From Gymnothorax reevesii (lineage: Eukaryota > Chordata > Actinopteri > Anguilliformes > Muraenidae), in NCBI GenBank assembly GCA_029721435.1, contig CM056573.1, positions 47,094,501 to 47,158,500 of the forward strand: DNA of 64,000 nt, written 5' to 3'. Positions 9,116-20,965 of the stretch are shown in pieces. The notes beneath the pieces are model-generated. The model saw nothing but the letters and a program-made list of their open reading frames with translations. It searched no databases and had not been told where the DNA came from. Within the stretch, counting starts at the first letter, position 1. Each line of letters starts with the position of its first letter. Position numbers and translations under genes: made by a program.

Positions 9116-11274
9116 AGCAAGTCTTTTTTTTGGATTGACGGCTGCCAAGAAAATGCTGGCAACCCAGTGGAAGCCACTTCATTCCCTTTCTATAAAATCC
9201 CGGACTCTCTCCATTTTAGATGTTATATGCATGGAAACAGCACAAATTAAAAGTTGTCATGAGAATGCAGTAAATATCTAGCGAAGTACCGCTGAATTTC
9301 TGAAACATACACTTTAAGGTCAAATATAGCCTCCAGCTCTGTCAGTATGTTGTGATCCCTCAGATTTTTTTTTTTTTTTTTGGGGGGGGTGAATTATATA
9401 TGTACTGGAATGAGTTCTGTTTTTTTTTTTTTTTACTTTTTTATAATTTGATATTAATAAGGTTTTATACCTTATACATTTTTGGTTTTATAGGTTGTGT
9501 TGAATTAAAATAATAAAACACTTGACAGCAAAAATCTATGAAACTGTGAAGTGGATCTTCCTTTGGTCATGAGTTCTGATTTTGCCTTTCGTCATTGCCT
9601 GCCACTATAGAACGCACAAACACACAAACAGCCCATCAGTTACTCAGTTCCTGGCTGGCCCACATTGATTCGTGCATTACTCTGGTAACATATGACTTTG
9701 GTGACAGGGTTTGAGGTTTTTTTTGTGGTGTCAGTGGAGAAAAAAATTTAATTTAGTCTAATATCATTCACCATGTCTGCAGTGGAATTGTCCTAGTTAC
9801 TGATCAATCATCAGCCCATTTGCAGAATTGGCTAATTTAATAATGAACTTTTCCGAAAACCACACAAATGCACCGCTTCTTTTCAGTTGTACTATGTGAT
9901 CCCATGAATTGGCAAGAGAACTTAAGGATACTGGAAATGTAGCAGACATTAAAGGAGAAAGAGATCTCACTACTGAGTCATGCTTTTGCTTTCAGAATCA
10001 CATTTACTTGGATATTAAAGCAATGAAGACTTTGTAAACTAGGCATTGTACTTATCAATTAATGGTTCTGCCTGCATTATTGCAGTTTCTGATCCATACA
10101 CAAAATCTTTTATGTGTACAGATCAGATATTTATTTAAAAAATATCACGGATATTTTTCCATGTTCAAGCATATTTTCTACTGGATGAGCTTAGTCCAGG
10201 GTCATGTGAATTTTTGTTTGTTGGGAACTGTGGGTGGGGGTTATCACTGAGGGCTCATTGCCTGGCAAGTGAGTAATCTCTGCGTTAGACTGCAAAGAGC
10301 ATCTGTTCACAGGGAACAGTAATGGGAGCCATTTCACCTGACCTTGAAAGTGGATATGCACTGCAGTGATCCAACAGACTATTGTTTTTTTTTCCCAAGG
10401 TGCAGAGTGAAAGTGGCTGTGGGATAAATATTCGCCTGCTTTATACTGCATACTTTATTCTTCTGTTTATCTTAATCAAATCTTTTTTCTGTGTTCACAT
10501 AGTTTAATGACACACCTAATGAGCCACAGAAATCTTTTGATGAAGCAAACCCACACACAGTTGTTCTTTACCACAATGCAAATTAGTCATTGGTTATTAA
10601 CCTTACGATGTAAGAAACAACAAGAGAGGCTGTATTCCCAGCTGGAATCGCTCAAGTCGATGCCTTCCTTTAGGGTAAAAATGAAGAAGTGGAATGAGAA
10701 AAAGAATGAGGGCGACGATACAGAATTGAATAAAAAATAACCTGCTGTCGACAGAAGAGTGCAGTCCTGCATTAGGCTGCATGGAGCCCACATCTGTTCT
10801 GCTTTATTGTTATTTTAAGGGAGACAAATGTGGCTGAGGGCTTTGACCCTGCTCACAGAGAAATCGGAAGAACAAATGAAAAATGCCCCTGGGTTCAGCA
10901 GCACAATAATAGATGGATTTGCTCTCTGCATTTGCAGGTCCTTCTTTTGCAAACGCAATGAAGCAAATTATTATCTGATTAATGAGATATGACCACTTTT
11001 GTTGAGAGGCCCATTTTTGAAATCCCTGGCCACAATGTTAAGGATTTGTCAGGTCTTTCAGACATCAGAGTCTCTATCCATTTAGCTCATCAGTGTGCAC
11101 ACAAACCTTCCATTGCCTCTTGGGTTATGTAACATTGGGCCAGGAGCTATAAATAGCCACCTATTACTATTCAGACTTACATAATATGAAAGGTTAGTAT
11201 ATGAAAAATTAATTGTGTAGTTTTATTTTTAACATTTGAAAGCTTGAATGTGTTCACCTGCATCCTGGGTATTA
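9116..11274. other. no gene recognised
   Basis: AT-rich sequence. A long T-tract joined to a G-tract lies at about 9365-9391, and a second T-tract at 9420-9434. The short reading frames show no family resemblance. Confidence 0.5.
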
Positions 11275-12905
11275 CAACCCAATACCAAAAAAGTTGGGAT
11301 GTTCCGTAAAATGTAAATAAAAACAGAATGCAATGATTTGCAAATCTCATGAACCCACGTTTCATTCACAAAAGGACATAAACAACATATCAGATGAAAG
11401 TGAGACATTTAATAAAAAACATTAGCTCATTTTGAATTTGATGGCCGCAACACTTCTCAAAAAAGTTGGGATAGGGCCATGTTTACCATTGTTTAGTATC
11501 CCCTCTTCGTTTAACAACAGTCTGTAAATGTCTGGGAAGTCAGGGGACCAATAGAAAAAACCTCAATTCTAATGAGGTTGGGAGGTTGTGTAAAATGTGA
11601 ATAAAAACAGAATACAATGACTTGCAAATCTCGCAAACCCATATTTTATTCACAATAGTGCATGGACAACATATCTGTGTTGAAAGTGAGACATTTTACT
11701 ATTTCATGAAAAATATGAGCTAATTTTGAATTGGATGGCCGCAACACATTTCAAAACAGTTGGGAGAGGGGCAAGATAAGATTGGAAAGTAAGTGGTAAC
11801 AATTTTAAAAAAAGCTGGAGGAGAATTTTGCAACTAATTAGGTTAACTGGCAACAGGTTAGTAACATGACTGGGTATAAAAAGAGCATTTTAGAGGGGCA
11901 GATTCCCTCCGAAGGACAGATGGACAGGGATTCACCAATCTGCAAAAAACTGGGTCTAAAAATTGTGGAACAATTTCAGAAAAATGTTCCTCGATCTAAA
12001 ATTGCGAAGGCTTTGAATCTACTGTTCATAATATCATGAAAAGATTCAAAGAATCTGAAGATATCTCTGTGCACAAGGGACAAGTCCAAAGGTCAATATT
12101 GGATGCTTGTGATCTTCGGGCCCTCAGGCATTAAAAACAGGCATGATTCTGCACTGGAATACACTGCATGGGTTCAGAAACACTTCCAGAAATCAGTGTC
12201 TGTAAACACAGTTCGACCTGCCATCTACAAATGCAAGCTAAAGCTGGATCATGCAAAGAAGAAGCATGTGTAAACACGATCCAGAAATGCCACCGTCTTC
12301 TCTGAGCCACAGTTCATTTAAAATAGACTGAGTCATAATGGAAAACTGTTCTGTGGTTAGATTAATGAAAATTTGAAATTATTTTTGGAAACCACAGACG
12401 TCGCATCATGCAGTCGAAAGAGAGGGACCATACTGCTTGTTATGATCGTACAGTTCAAAAGCCTACATCTCAGTTGGTATCAGATTGCATTAGTGCCTAG
12501 CGCGTAGGGAGCTTAAACATCTGGAGAGCTATTATCAATCCAGATCATTCTCTGATAGAAAACATTTGGCACATCAATAAAACAAAAAAATCCAGCAAAG
12601 AAAGCTCAGGACTGTTAAGCAGCTAGAACCCAACATCGAAAAAGAGTGGGACAACATTCCTGTCCCAAAACAGTAATGATAAACATGACCCTATCCCAAC
12701 TTTTTTTGCGATGTAGTGCTGCCATCAAATTAAAAATGAGCTAATATTTTTTTCATGAAATGGTAAATTGTCTCACTTTCAACATCTGATATCTAAAGTT
12801 CTATTGTGAATAAAATTTCAGTTCATGAGATTTGCAAATCATTGCATTCTGTTTTTATTTACATTTTACACAGCATCCCAACTTTTTTGAAATCGGAGTT
12901 CCAAA
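11275..12905 (+). mobile_element. fish DDE transposon relic with long inverted ends (Tc1/mariner-like)
   Basis: The ends are inverted repeats of about 190 bases; both contain AAAAAAGTTGGGAT and AATGCAATGATTTGCAAATC. The body holds scattered remnants of a transposase resembling the Tc1/mariner type; an IENIWHI-like motif near 12560 corresponds to the family's (N/S)PIENIW block. Stops are frequent. A second, diverged left end lies inside the first, at about 11565-11775. Confidence 0.75.
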
Positions 12906-13456
12906 GCCATAAAAGGTATTGTGAAAGTTCCATTAGAAACAGCTTTACATACTGTATGTATTGTGAGAATGGATATATGTATGCACATTTGAAATCATAC
13001 GTTCATTTATAATACCAGTCAAAAGTGCTGTTTTACAGGACCCTGTTTTCCGTGAAATTTAAGAGATTTATCTGCTGTTTATAACCTCAAATAGCCTGCG
13101 GTAAGAGGTAAACATTCCGAAGTTTAATAAGAATAATTTACTGGACAAAGAATACAGTTCAAAATTTTGGAATACATAAAGCACATAAACTGACAAACAG
13201 AAACTAATTCCATTTTCCGACAAATGAATTCATATCAAGTTGGTTTGGGGCGTACTGAATGAAAAGATCAGCGAGAAGCAAACTTGAAGCATGAGTACTG
13301 GATCTTCTACAGAAGTGCCGGTAAGTCCTCTCGTACGACTGCCTTTGTAGAAAAAGGTAAATCCTTTTATTTCCTTTTATTATTAATTATTTTTCAAATA
13401 ATGGTTAGTTTGATGGGCTAATAATGTGGATTTTTTTTTGCTAAGTTAAAGATGTT
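12906..13456. other. no gene recognised
   Basis: A scrap resembling the end of a Tc1-type element (CCAGTCAAAAGTGCTG near 13014) is visible. Otherwise nothing was recognised. Confidence 0.45.
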
Positions 13457-13600
13457 TACAGTGCTGTGAAAAAGTATTTGCCCCCATCCTGAATTCTTCC
13501 ATTTTTGCTAACATTTTTTTAAAGCGTCAGATCATCCAACTTATAAAAGGCAGTGTGAGAAAATACAGTATTCAGCTTTTAGACCATTTCATTTATGTAA
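13457..13600 (+). repeat. Tc1-like left-end fragment
   Basis: TACAGTGCTGTGAAAAAGTA and the following bases match the terminal repeat type of the Tc1-like family seen at 17985-19384 and 45560-46960. No body follows. Confidence 0.6.
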
Positions 13601-13736
13601 AGGGGACATATTATTAAAAACTCACCTATTAGTGCTTACACACAAACATTTCGGTATCAGGAATGCCTACCAACCCACAAGCAAAACTACCCAGCCAGTT
13701 TTTTGTGGGCTGCCTTTTTCATAAAATATGGCATTC

Positions 13737-15020
13737 TGTGAGGGTGCGATCAGCAACCAGTCGCGAGAACCAAGCAATGCAGTAGAACTTGTTTTATGAA
13801 CAAAGGGGAGCACCTCCGCAGGGCAGAAGGCAAGGGTACAAAGTCCACACTCCAAAAATCAAAATCCAGTTGGGCAAAAATAGAATCAAAAACCAGGGCA
13901 GCAATCACAATAATTGTAGTCAGACAGAAATGGGTCTGGTTCACAGGTACAGGTGTGTCAAAGAAGCAAAACCAGAATCCAATGGGCGTAATCCGAATCG
14001 TAACCAGGGCAGCAATCATAGAACTCGTGGTCGGGCAGAAAAAAGGTCAAAACACACAGATGCAATAATAATCCAAAATCACAGAGGGAAAAGTCAGGCG
14101 GTCCAATCAGAAAGATAATCACTGAGCAATCAAGGCGAGAGAAAACGTGGCACAAGAAGACTGAGGAAATGATCTGACGAGGAAGTGCTGTGAAAAGACT
14201 CCTAATATACATACCGGGGGAATCACATGCTACACAGACACAGGTGCAGGAAATGAGACTAATTACAAAGGGTGGAACAAGAGGGAAAACCTAATCACAT
14301 GAAATAGGCAAAAGCCAAAACGCGAACAAGGATCACGGGACAGCCTATAGACAGAACAACGGATCCGGTTAGGGATTTCTAAGTGCACAGTGTGAGAGGC
14401 AGAACAGAGATACGACAGGTGCAGAGAATCTGCAAAAAACTCAGCAAAGCAGACTGAATGAAAGCAAGAGGCGGAGACTAGAACAGGGCGAGTGCTGAGA
14501 GCTTGTTAGTCAATTAGTAAGCGCAGCAATACAATCCCGAGTGCTCGTTAGTAAGTTAGTCTAATATACAATGTTAGTGTTGGATAGTAAATTAGCGAAA
14601 ATAACAAACTGTTAGTAGGTGTTAGTAATATAGAAAAAGTGAGGGGAAGGAAGTAAACGAGATGGGGAAGGAAGATTGAAACCAGAAACCATTAAATCAC
14701 CCGAAGTAGTGAGACGCATACCGGGGCAGAGAGCTGTGACAATACAAGAGACCAGACAGGGGGAGACAAAGTGCAATGCAAAGCAAAACACGGACCGGAA
14801 TAACACTATGGTAAAATGCAAAATATGGAGAAGTAAAACGGGAGAAGACAATAAATGAGCAAATCAGAATGACCAAATCACAATACATATATCAAAGAAT
14901 AGTCAGACATGAGCAAATGATCTAAATACATAAAGGTCAGTCAGAACATGGCAAGGCAGAATCATAATCATAAGGCATGGCAAGGCAGAACAGAACATGG
15001 CTGACAGCAGAATCACAGCA
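13737..15020 (-). repeat. solo LTR (copy A) of the sushi-like LTR family
   Basis: The LTR is 1284 bp with TG...CA ends on the minus strand. It is flanked by CATTC at 13732-13736 and 15021-15025, a 5-base target duplication. Its sequence aligns over long stretches with the LTRs at 22903-26830. No internal region remains, as expected after recombination between two LTRs. It is more diverged than the LTRs of the full copy. Confidence 0.88.
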
Positions 15021-15025
15021 CATTC

Positions 15026-16002
15026 AGCATGCCATTCAGATTTAGCTCCTCTGCCTACATCACTTGCAAGCTCATAGGAATTGATCCAACCCTCATCTAA
15101 AGATCTCCACTCACGGCTTATTTTTTATGGCATTATTCCAGCTCCAATTGGTAAAAAACAATATGTGTGTACTACAGATCTGCTGTTTGCTGGAATTAAC
15201 TGCAGATTGGGTGGGTGGGTCATAAAAATTAAGACTGATTAATAGCAGATGAGTTGCAGTGGGTGAAATAATATATATTAAAGTGACAATATTTAATACA
15301 TTGTTTAAAATGTGAAAATATTTTACAAAGTAGATTCATCTTCTGTCAGGCACAAATTAGCTGACTACACTCTTACTGCACCTGTGCGCAAATTGCGGGG
15401 TCCATTTTTCAACGGCAATGGAGGCACAAAAGATGAGAGAGAAAATTAAAAAGGAGAATTAAGAAAAAGGAAATTGGGAACAGGTGCCCGTGGGAGCACG
15501 CCAATGAAGTCATTAACCCTGAAGACGAGTCAAATGCAAGTTATGTCACATGCAACAGCTGTGAAATGCTATATGTGAACAGGGTGCATCATCTCTCTGC
15601 TAAACATATATCTGTATGTCTCTTGGCTTTCCAACCCTGTCAAATAAAACAATTAACTTGAAAATAAGCTGAATTAAAAAATGGTCTAAAAATAAAACTA
15701 GAGGCTCTAGAGACCCTGAATCGCTCACCTGGATCTGTATGAAAATCAACTCATTCTTAAAAGAACAGAAACATAATCTCTAGCAGCATACAAGTAACAA
15801 GGTACAGGATCTTATTTGAACACCAAAAAACATGATTATGATTACGACCACGACCCATAATTTTGCAAAATCAATTTTTAAATGGAAAAGAAATAAAAAA
15901 CCTAGTAAGTTTATCAGTGGCAAAGATCTCGCAATTGAACAAAAATTTTAGGAAAATTAACTTTTTGAAAGTTCAAATGACACTGATGGCTAGTGTTAGG
16001 AT
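15026..16002. other. no gene recognised
   Basis: AT-rich intergenic sequence without recognised coding or repeat structure. Confidence 0.5.
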
Positions 16003-16007
16003 TTTCA

Positions 16008-17138
16008 TGTGACGGTGCATGTAGGAACCACAAGCGAGAGCAGGAATCCAAAAATCGTACGCCTTTATTGATAGCAGGATCAGGACCAGAAGACACAAGA
16101 ATTGCCAAGCCACAAAACGAAATGCAAAAACAGTCGACTAGACAGGCCGGGATCTGAATCAGAAAAGCAGAGGTGCGACGGTACATAGACAGTCGGCAAA
16201 AAAATCGTACTTAAAATCCAAAACAGAGGGTCATACACAGGGCATCCAAATGCAGTAGACGTGGTGGTACAGAAATGGGACAAAAATCCAGAAAGACAAA
16301 AACAAGACAGAAGTGCTGTGGAAAAAATCGAGGTCGGACAAAACAGTCGAAGAGAAACAATAATCGATTGGCATACAAGAGGCTCTGCACAAAGGAATAT
16401 TGATCAATGTTCTGACAACGGCTGAACGGCAGTGAGGACTCTAAATAGACACAAGGGAAGTCACATGCTATGCAGGGAACAGGCGAATTGGATAAGAACT
16501 AATTACAGAGGAAAGTACACATGGGGAAGCCCAAAACCACAATTGGCAAAAGCCAAGACACGGACAGGATTCACGCACACATCCTATGACAATTAAACAG
16601 CTCCAGTCAGGCAGTTCTAAGTGCACAGACAATGAGGGCAGGACAGCAGTTAAGCAGGTGCGAGAGATCTCGCAGAAACGAAGGGAGAGACAGGGAAAGC
16701 AAAGCAAGGGGCGGAGACTAGAACAGGGCGATTGCTGAGATTAAATTAGTAATAGTTAGTAGAGGTGCAGCTTTACAAAGTAACCAAAGTGCTCATTAGT
16801 ACATTAGTAATATAAACAAGGATTAGTTGGGTTAGTAGAATATGATACAAGATATAAATGTTAGTACTATTAGTAATCTAGAAAAGCAAAGCGAAGGAAG
16901 TAAACGAGAATTGAAGTAATAATATGAAACACCAGAAACCATTGAAATCACCAGAAGCAGGTAAGCACACAGACTGGGAAGACGGACTGAACCAACTGAT
17001 CCCAAGACAGGAGAGACAAGTGCAATGAAACTTAAAATGGCATGAACTGAAACCGGACTATACAATAACCGTAAAAAGAATAAAGAAAAGACATGACCAT
17101 GAACATAAAGCATGAACTCAAAACACAGAATCATGGCA
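16008..17138 (-). repeat. solo LTR (copy B) of the sushi-like LTR family
   Basis: The LTR is 1131 bp on the minus strand. Its start, TGCCATGATTCTG, aligns with the starts of copy A (TGCTGTGATTCTG) and copy C (TGTTGGGATTCTG). Flanks TTTCA (16003-16007) and TTTCG (17139-17143) look like a duplication with one change. It is the most diverged copy. Confidence 0.75.
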
Positions 17139-17340
17139 TTTCGCCACTCTTAATGACCGCAAATGAAGGATAAACTTTGGTTTCTACCAAAAGTGACACA
17201 GGCAGTAGGTTTTTCCAGATCACAGGAGACTTGTCAGTACCCATTGTTGCTCTCCATTGACACAGTGCTCTTTTTGCCAGCCAATCAGAACACAGCTCAT
17301 TTCACAGAAGGTATGCCCTCTCTGAACAGCCTGTTTTTAA

Positions 17341-17849
17341 AGGAGCTGTGTCACGATTACTGTGCATGCTCAGAATGTATATCCTAAGAAAGTGAATCTG
17401 CTTGACTGCAAGTCCTAATCTGATTCCAAAGGTTGCTACTCTGAGGCAAAAGTTTAGAATAAATTTTGGTTTATAAATTGATTCCATGATTTCTTTTTTA
17501 CCTTCAATTGTATATTTGTTCTACCATGTCTATGCTTTTATTCAAGAATACAATGAGACATTAAACTGCTTAATTGTCAATAAAAATCTGGAAAACTTGG
17601 GGTGTTCTAAAACTTTTGACCAGTAGAGTATTTTAGTTGCTGTAGCATAATAATTTCTTATATTAAGGAATTTTCTATGGAAATTTGTGGATTCGATGGG
17701 CTATTTTAAGCATTAGCCATGGAATATGAAGAATATAAGCTGATTGCCATCATAAAATAATAAAAATACCATCTAGATTTTGACTAGCAGTTAAGCAAAT
17801 TTACTTTTTTAAAGCTGTGAGCATGAGCAGTAATTGTGACACAGCTCCT
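17341..17849. mobile_element. TTAA-flanked MITE (piggyBac- or Kolobok-like)
   Basis: TTAA lies at both edges (17337-17340, 17850-17853). Inverted ends of 32 bases start AGGAGCTGTGTCAC (perfect for 14) and have three mismatches overall. Inside, about 17500-17630 is the end of a different, Tc1-like element (AAAACTTTTGACCAGTAG). The element has no coding capacity. Confidence 0.75.
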
Positions 17850-17984
17850 TTAAGAGGATTAGGAATGACAGGGTTCAAATTGCCCTAGAAATCATGGAAT
17901 ATTAGTGTTTTTGTTTTTTTTTTGCAAAAAAGTTTATCAACCTCCCTTTTGGACAACCAAGAATATTAAGACTTGGAAAAAAAC

Positions 17985-19384
17985 AGAATATTTGGACCCG
18001 TTTAAGATAAATAGTTATCTAAATCCTATGTCACACTAGACAAAATAGTTGACCCCCCAAAACATAATAACTGGTTGTGTCACCCTACAACAACTGCAAT
18101 CAAATCACTGCAATAACTGGCATAGTCTTTTACATCACTGCAGAGGAACTTCACTCTACTCTTCCTTGCAAAACAGTTTTAATTCAACCACATAGCAGGT
18201 TCTTTGAGCTTGAACTGCCTGTATAAGGTCATGCCTCAGCTTCTCGCGACTAGGCTACAAAACCTTCCTTTCTTTTTTTAAGCCATTCAAAGCCTGTGTG
18301 CCTTAGATCATTGTCCAGCTGCATCCAATTTTACTTGAGCTTTCAGTCATAAACTGATGCCTTGGCACTGTCCTTCAGGATATTCCGGTTGAAAGCAGAT
18401 CTAATGGTTCCATCAATTATGACAGATCACTCAGGTCCTGAAGCAGCAAAGCAGCCTCAAAGCATCACATTACCACCACCACCACTGTATTTGACTGTTG
18501 GTCTGATGTTCTTTTTGTGGAATGTTGTGTTGTATTTATGCCACGTCTCCCAAAAAGTTCTGCTTTTGACTGATCAATCAACAGAATATTATCTTAAAAG
18601 TCCCGGGTCATCCGGATATTTTATGGCGAATGTAAGAATGTGTGTGTTTTATTTATTTATTTATTTATCTATTTATTTATTGTCAGCAGTGGTTTTTGCC
18701 TCGCGTCTCTCCCATATTTTCCCAGTCTCTTTCTAATTGTACCATTGTTAACACTGATCTTAACTGAGGCAAGTGAGGTCTGCTGTACATTAGGTGTTAG
18801 TCTGGGTTATTTTCTGACCTTCTGGATGAGCTAGTGATGCGCTCTTGAAGGAACTTTGGTGGGCCAGCTACTTTGGTGGGAAGGTTCATCGCTGATCCAC
18901 GTTTTCTCCATTTGTAAATAATGGCTCTCACTTTAGTTGGGGGGAGTCCCAAAGCCTTCGAAATTGCTTTGTAACCCTTTCCAGTCTGATAGATGTCAAT
19001 GACTTCTCATCTGCCCTTGAATTATTATTTTTTTTTAAATCTTAGCATCATGTGCTGCTTTTTTAGACCTTTTCGGCCTACTTCACTTTGTCAGACAGGT
19101 TCTATTTTAGTGATGTCTAAATTCAACAGGGCTGGCAGTATTCATTCCTGGGTGCACCTAAAGAAATTAAACCAAATCATAAATTTTGTTTAATTTGTTT
19201 GTTTTGTAGCTAAGCTTTTTCACAAAAGGCCAGGAAGGGTTGGATAGTGATTTTCCTTCAATGAATAAAGTGATCATTTAAAAACTGCATTTTTTGTTAC
19301 TCAGGTTATTTTTGTCTGATGTTAAAATTAGTTTGATGATCTGAAAAATGTTAGTGTGACAAATATGCAATCTGATAACTCCAT
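17985..19384 (-). mobile_element. Tc1-like transposon relic
   Basis: Read on the minus strand, the interval carries degraded Tc1 transposase sequence. This includes the glycine- and valine-rich block before the second catalytic Asp (plus strand near 18470, ACCACCACCACCACTG). The ends match the TACAGTGCTGTGAAAAAGTA family. A (TTTA)n run at 18645-18680 interrupts it. There are many stops. Confidence 0.75.
18645..18680. repeat. (TTTA)n microsatellite
   Basis: About nine TTTA units with one TCTA variant, inside the Tc1-like relic. Confidence 0.85.
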
Positions 19385-19387
19385 ATA

Positions 19388-20963
19388 CAGCACCCTCCAT
19401 AATTATTGGCACCCCTGGTTAGAATGTGTTCTTTAGCTTCTAATAAATTCAGTTTTTTTCTAAATAACACAGGACCACAATGAAAAAAGAGAAAAATCCA
19501 ACCTTTAATTCAAGGGCATTTATGGGAAAAAAATCCCGCATTAAGAAATGATTCTTTTACATCAAATCGTGTGTGCCACAATTGTTAACACCCCTGATGT
19601 TAATACTTAGTACAGTACAACCCCCTTTTGCCAACAAAACAGCACCTAATCTTCTCCTATAATGTTTCACAAGATGAGAGAATACAGAAAGAGGAATCTT
19701 TGACCATTCCTCTTTGCACAATCTCTTTAAATCATCCAGCGACCTGGTTCCTCTCCTCCTCAGCTCACTCCATAGGTTTTCAATTGGGTTGAGGTCTGGG
19801 GACTGAGATGGCCATGGGAGGAGCTTGATTCCGTGTCTGGTGAACCATTTCTGTGTAGTTTTGGCCACATTTAGGGTCATTATCTTGCTGAAAGACCCAG
19901 TGACAACCCATCTTCAGCCTTCGGGCAGAGGCCACCAGATTTTGATTCAAAATGTCCTGGTATTTCAAAGCATTCATGATGCCATGCACCCTAACAAGGT
20001 CTTCAGGGCCTCTGGAAGAGAAACAGGCACACAGCATCACCGATCCTCCCCCATACTTCACTGTGGACTTGAAGTGCTTTTCTGCATACTTATCTTTTGT
20101 GTTCCGCCAGACTCACCTAGAGTGTTTGTCGCCAAAGAGCTCTATCTTTGTCTCATCTGACCAAAGCACACGGCCCCAGTTGAAGTCCCAGTACCGCTTA
20201 GCAAACTCCAAACATTTGCATTTATGATTGTGTGGAAAAGGTTTTTTCTATGCCTCCCAAACAGCTCGTTGGCATGTAGATGGCGCCTGATGGTTGTTTT
20301 GGAGACTTTGTGACCCCAAGATGCTACCATTTGTTGCAATTCTTGAACAGTGAGCTTTGGAGAACTTTTTATTTCTCTTACCATCCTCCTCACTGTGCGT
20401 GGTAGCAAAATAACCTTGCGTCCTCATCCAGGCTTGTTTACCACTGTTGCAGTTGTTATAAACTTCTTAATGATTCCTCTGACAGTAGATATGGGTAGGT
20501 GCAGGCGAGTGGCTATTTTCTTGAAGCCATTGCCTGACTTGTGAAGGTCGACACATATGCCCTTCTTTATGGTATGTTCCTTTGTCTTTCCCATGTTGAA
20601 GAGTGGTAAGAGAAATGGACTCTGTGTCACATCATATTTATACCCCAGGGAAACAGGAAGTGATGAATTACTAATTAAATGTTCATAGATACTCTGATCA
20701 ACTACTGTAGAAATGACAGAAATACTTCAATTACATTTATTTCCTAGGAATTGTTAAGGGTACCAATAATTGTGGAACAGGTGATTTTATGAAAAATAAT
20801 TATTTGTTAGTCAGGGATTTTTTCCCTTAAAATTCATTGAGTTGAAGATTACATTTTTCTACAATTTTCAGTGTGAGAGTATGCTGCTGCAATAAAAATT
20901 TATTTTATTTTAAGGTTTTTAACACATCTTAACCAGGGGTGCCAGTAATTATGGAGGGCGCTG
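19388..20963 (-). mobile_element. Tc1-like transposon, structurally complete
   Basis: The element is 1576 bp with TA at both edges (19386-19387, 20964-20965), the target duplication of Tc1/mariner elements. Terminal inverted repeats start CAGCnCCCTCCATAATTA and go on TGGCACCCCTGGTTA. The transposase gene is on the minus strand. Four bases separate it from the previous Tc1-like relic. Confidence 0.9.
19557..20594 (-). pseudogene. Tc1-like DD34E transposase, broken
   Basis: The start, MGKTKEHT, is at 20594. The DNA-binding helix-turn-helix part continues to VVNKPG, where a TGA falls in the GRK hook region; a CGA to TGA change would explain it. The frame continues through TVQELQQMVASWGHKVSKTT to about 20210. 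Frameshifts follow. The first catalytic Asp (LWSDET) is in another frame near 20150. The second (FQQDNDPK) lies in the frame starting at 20061. The Glu (DLNPIENLW) is in the frame 19557-19880. All three DDE residues survive, so the copy is fairly recent although it cannot make one protein. Confidence 0.88.
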
Positions 20964-20965
20964 TA

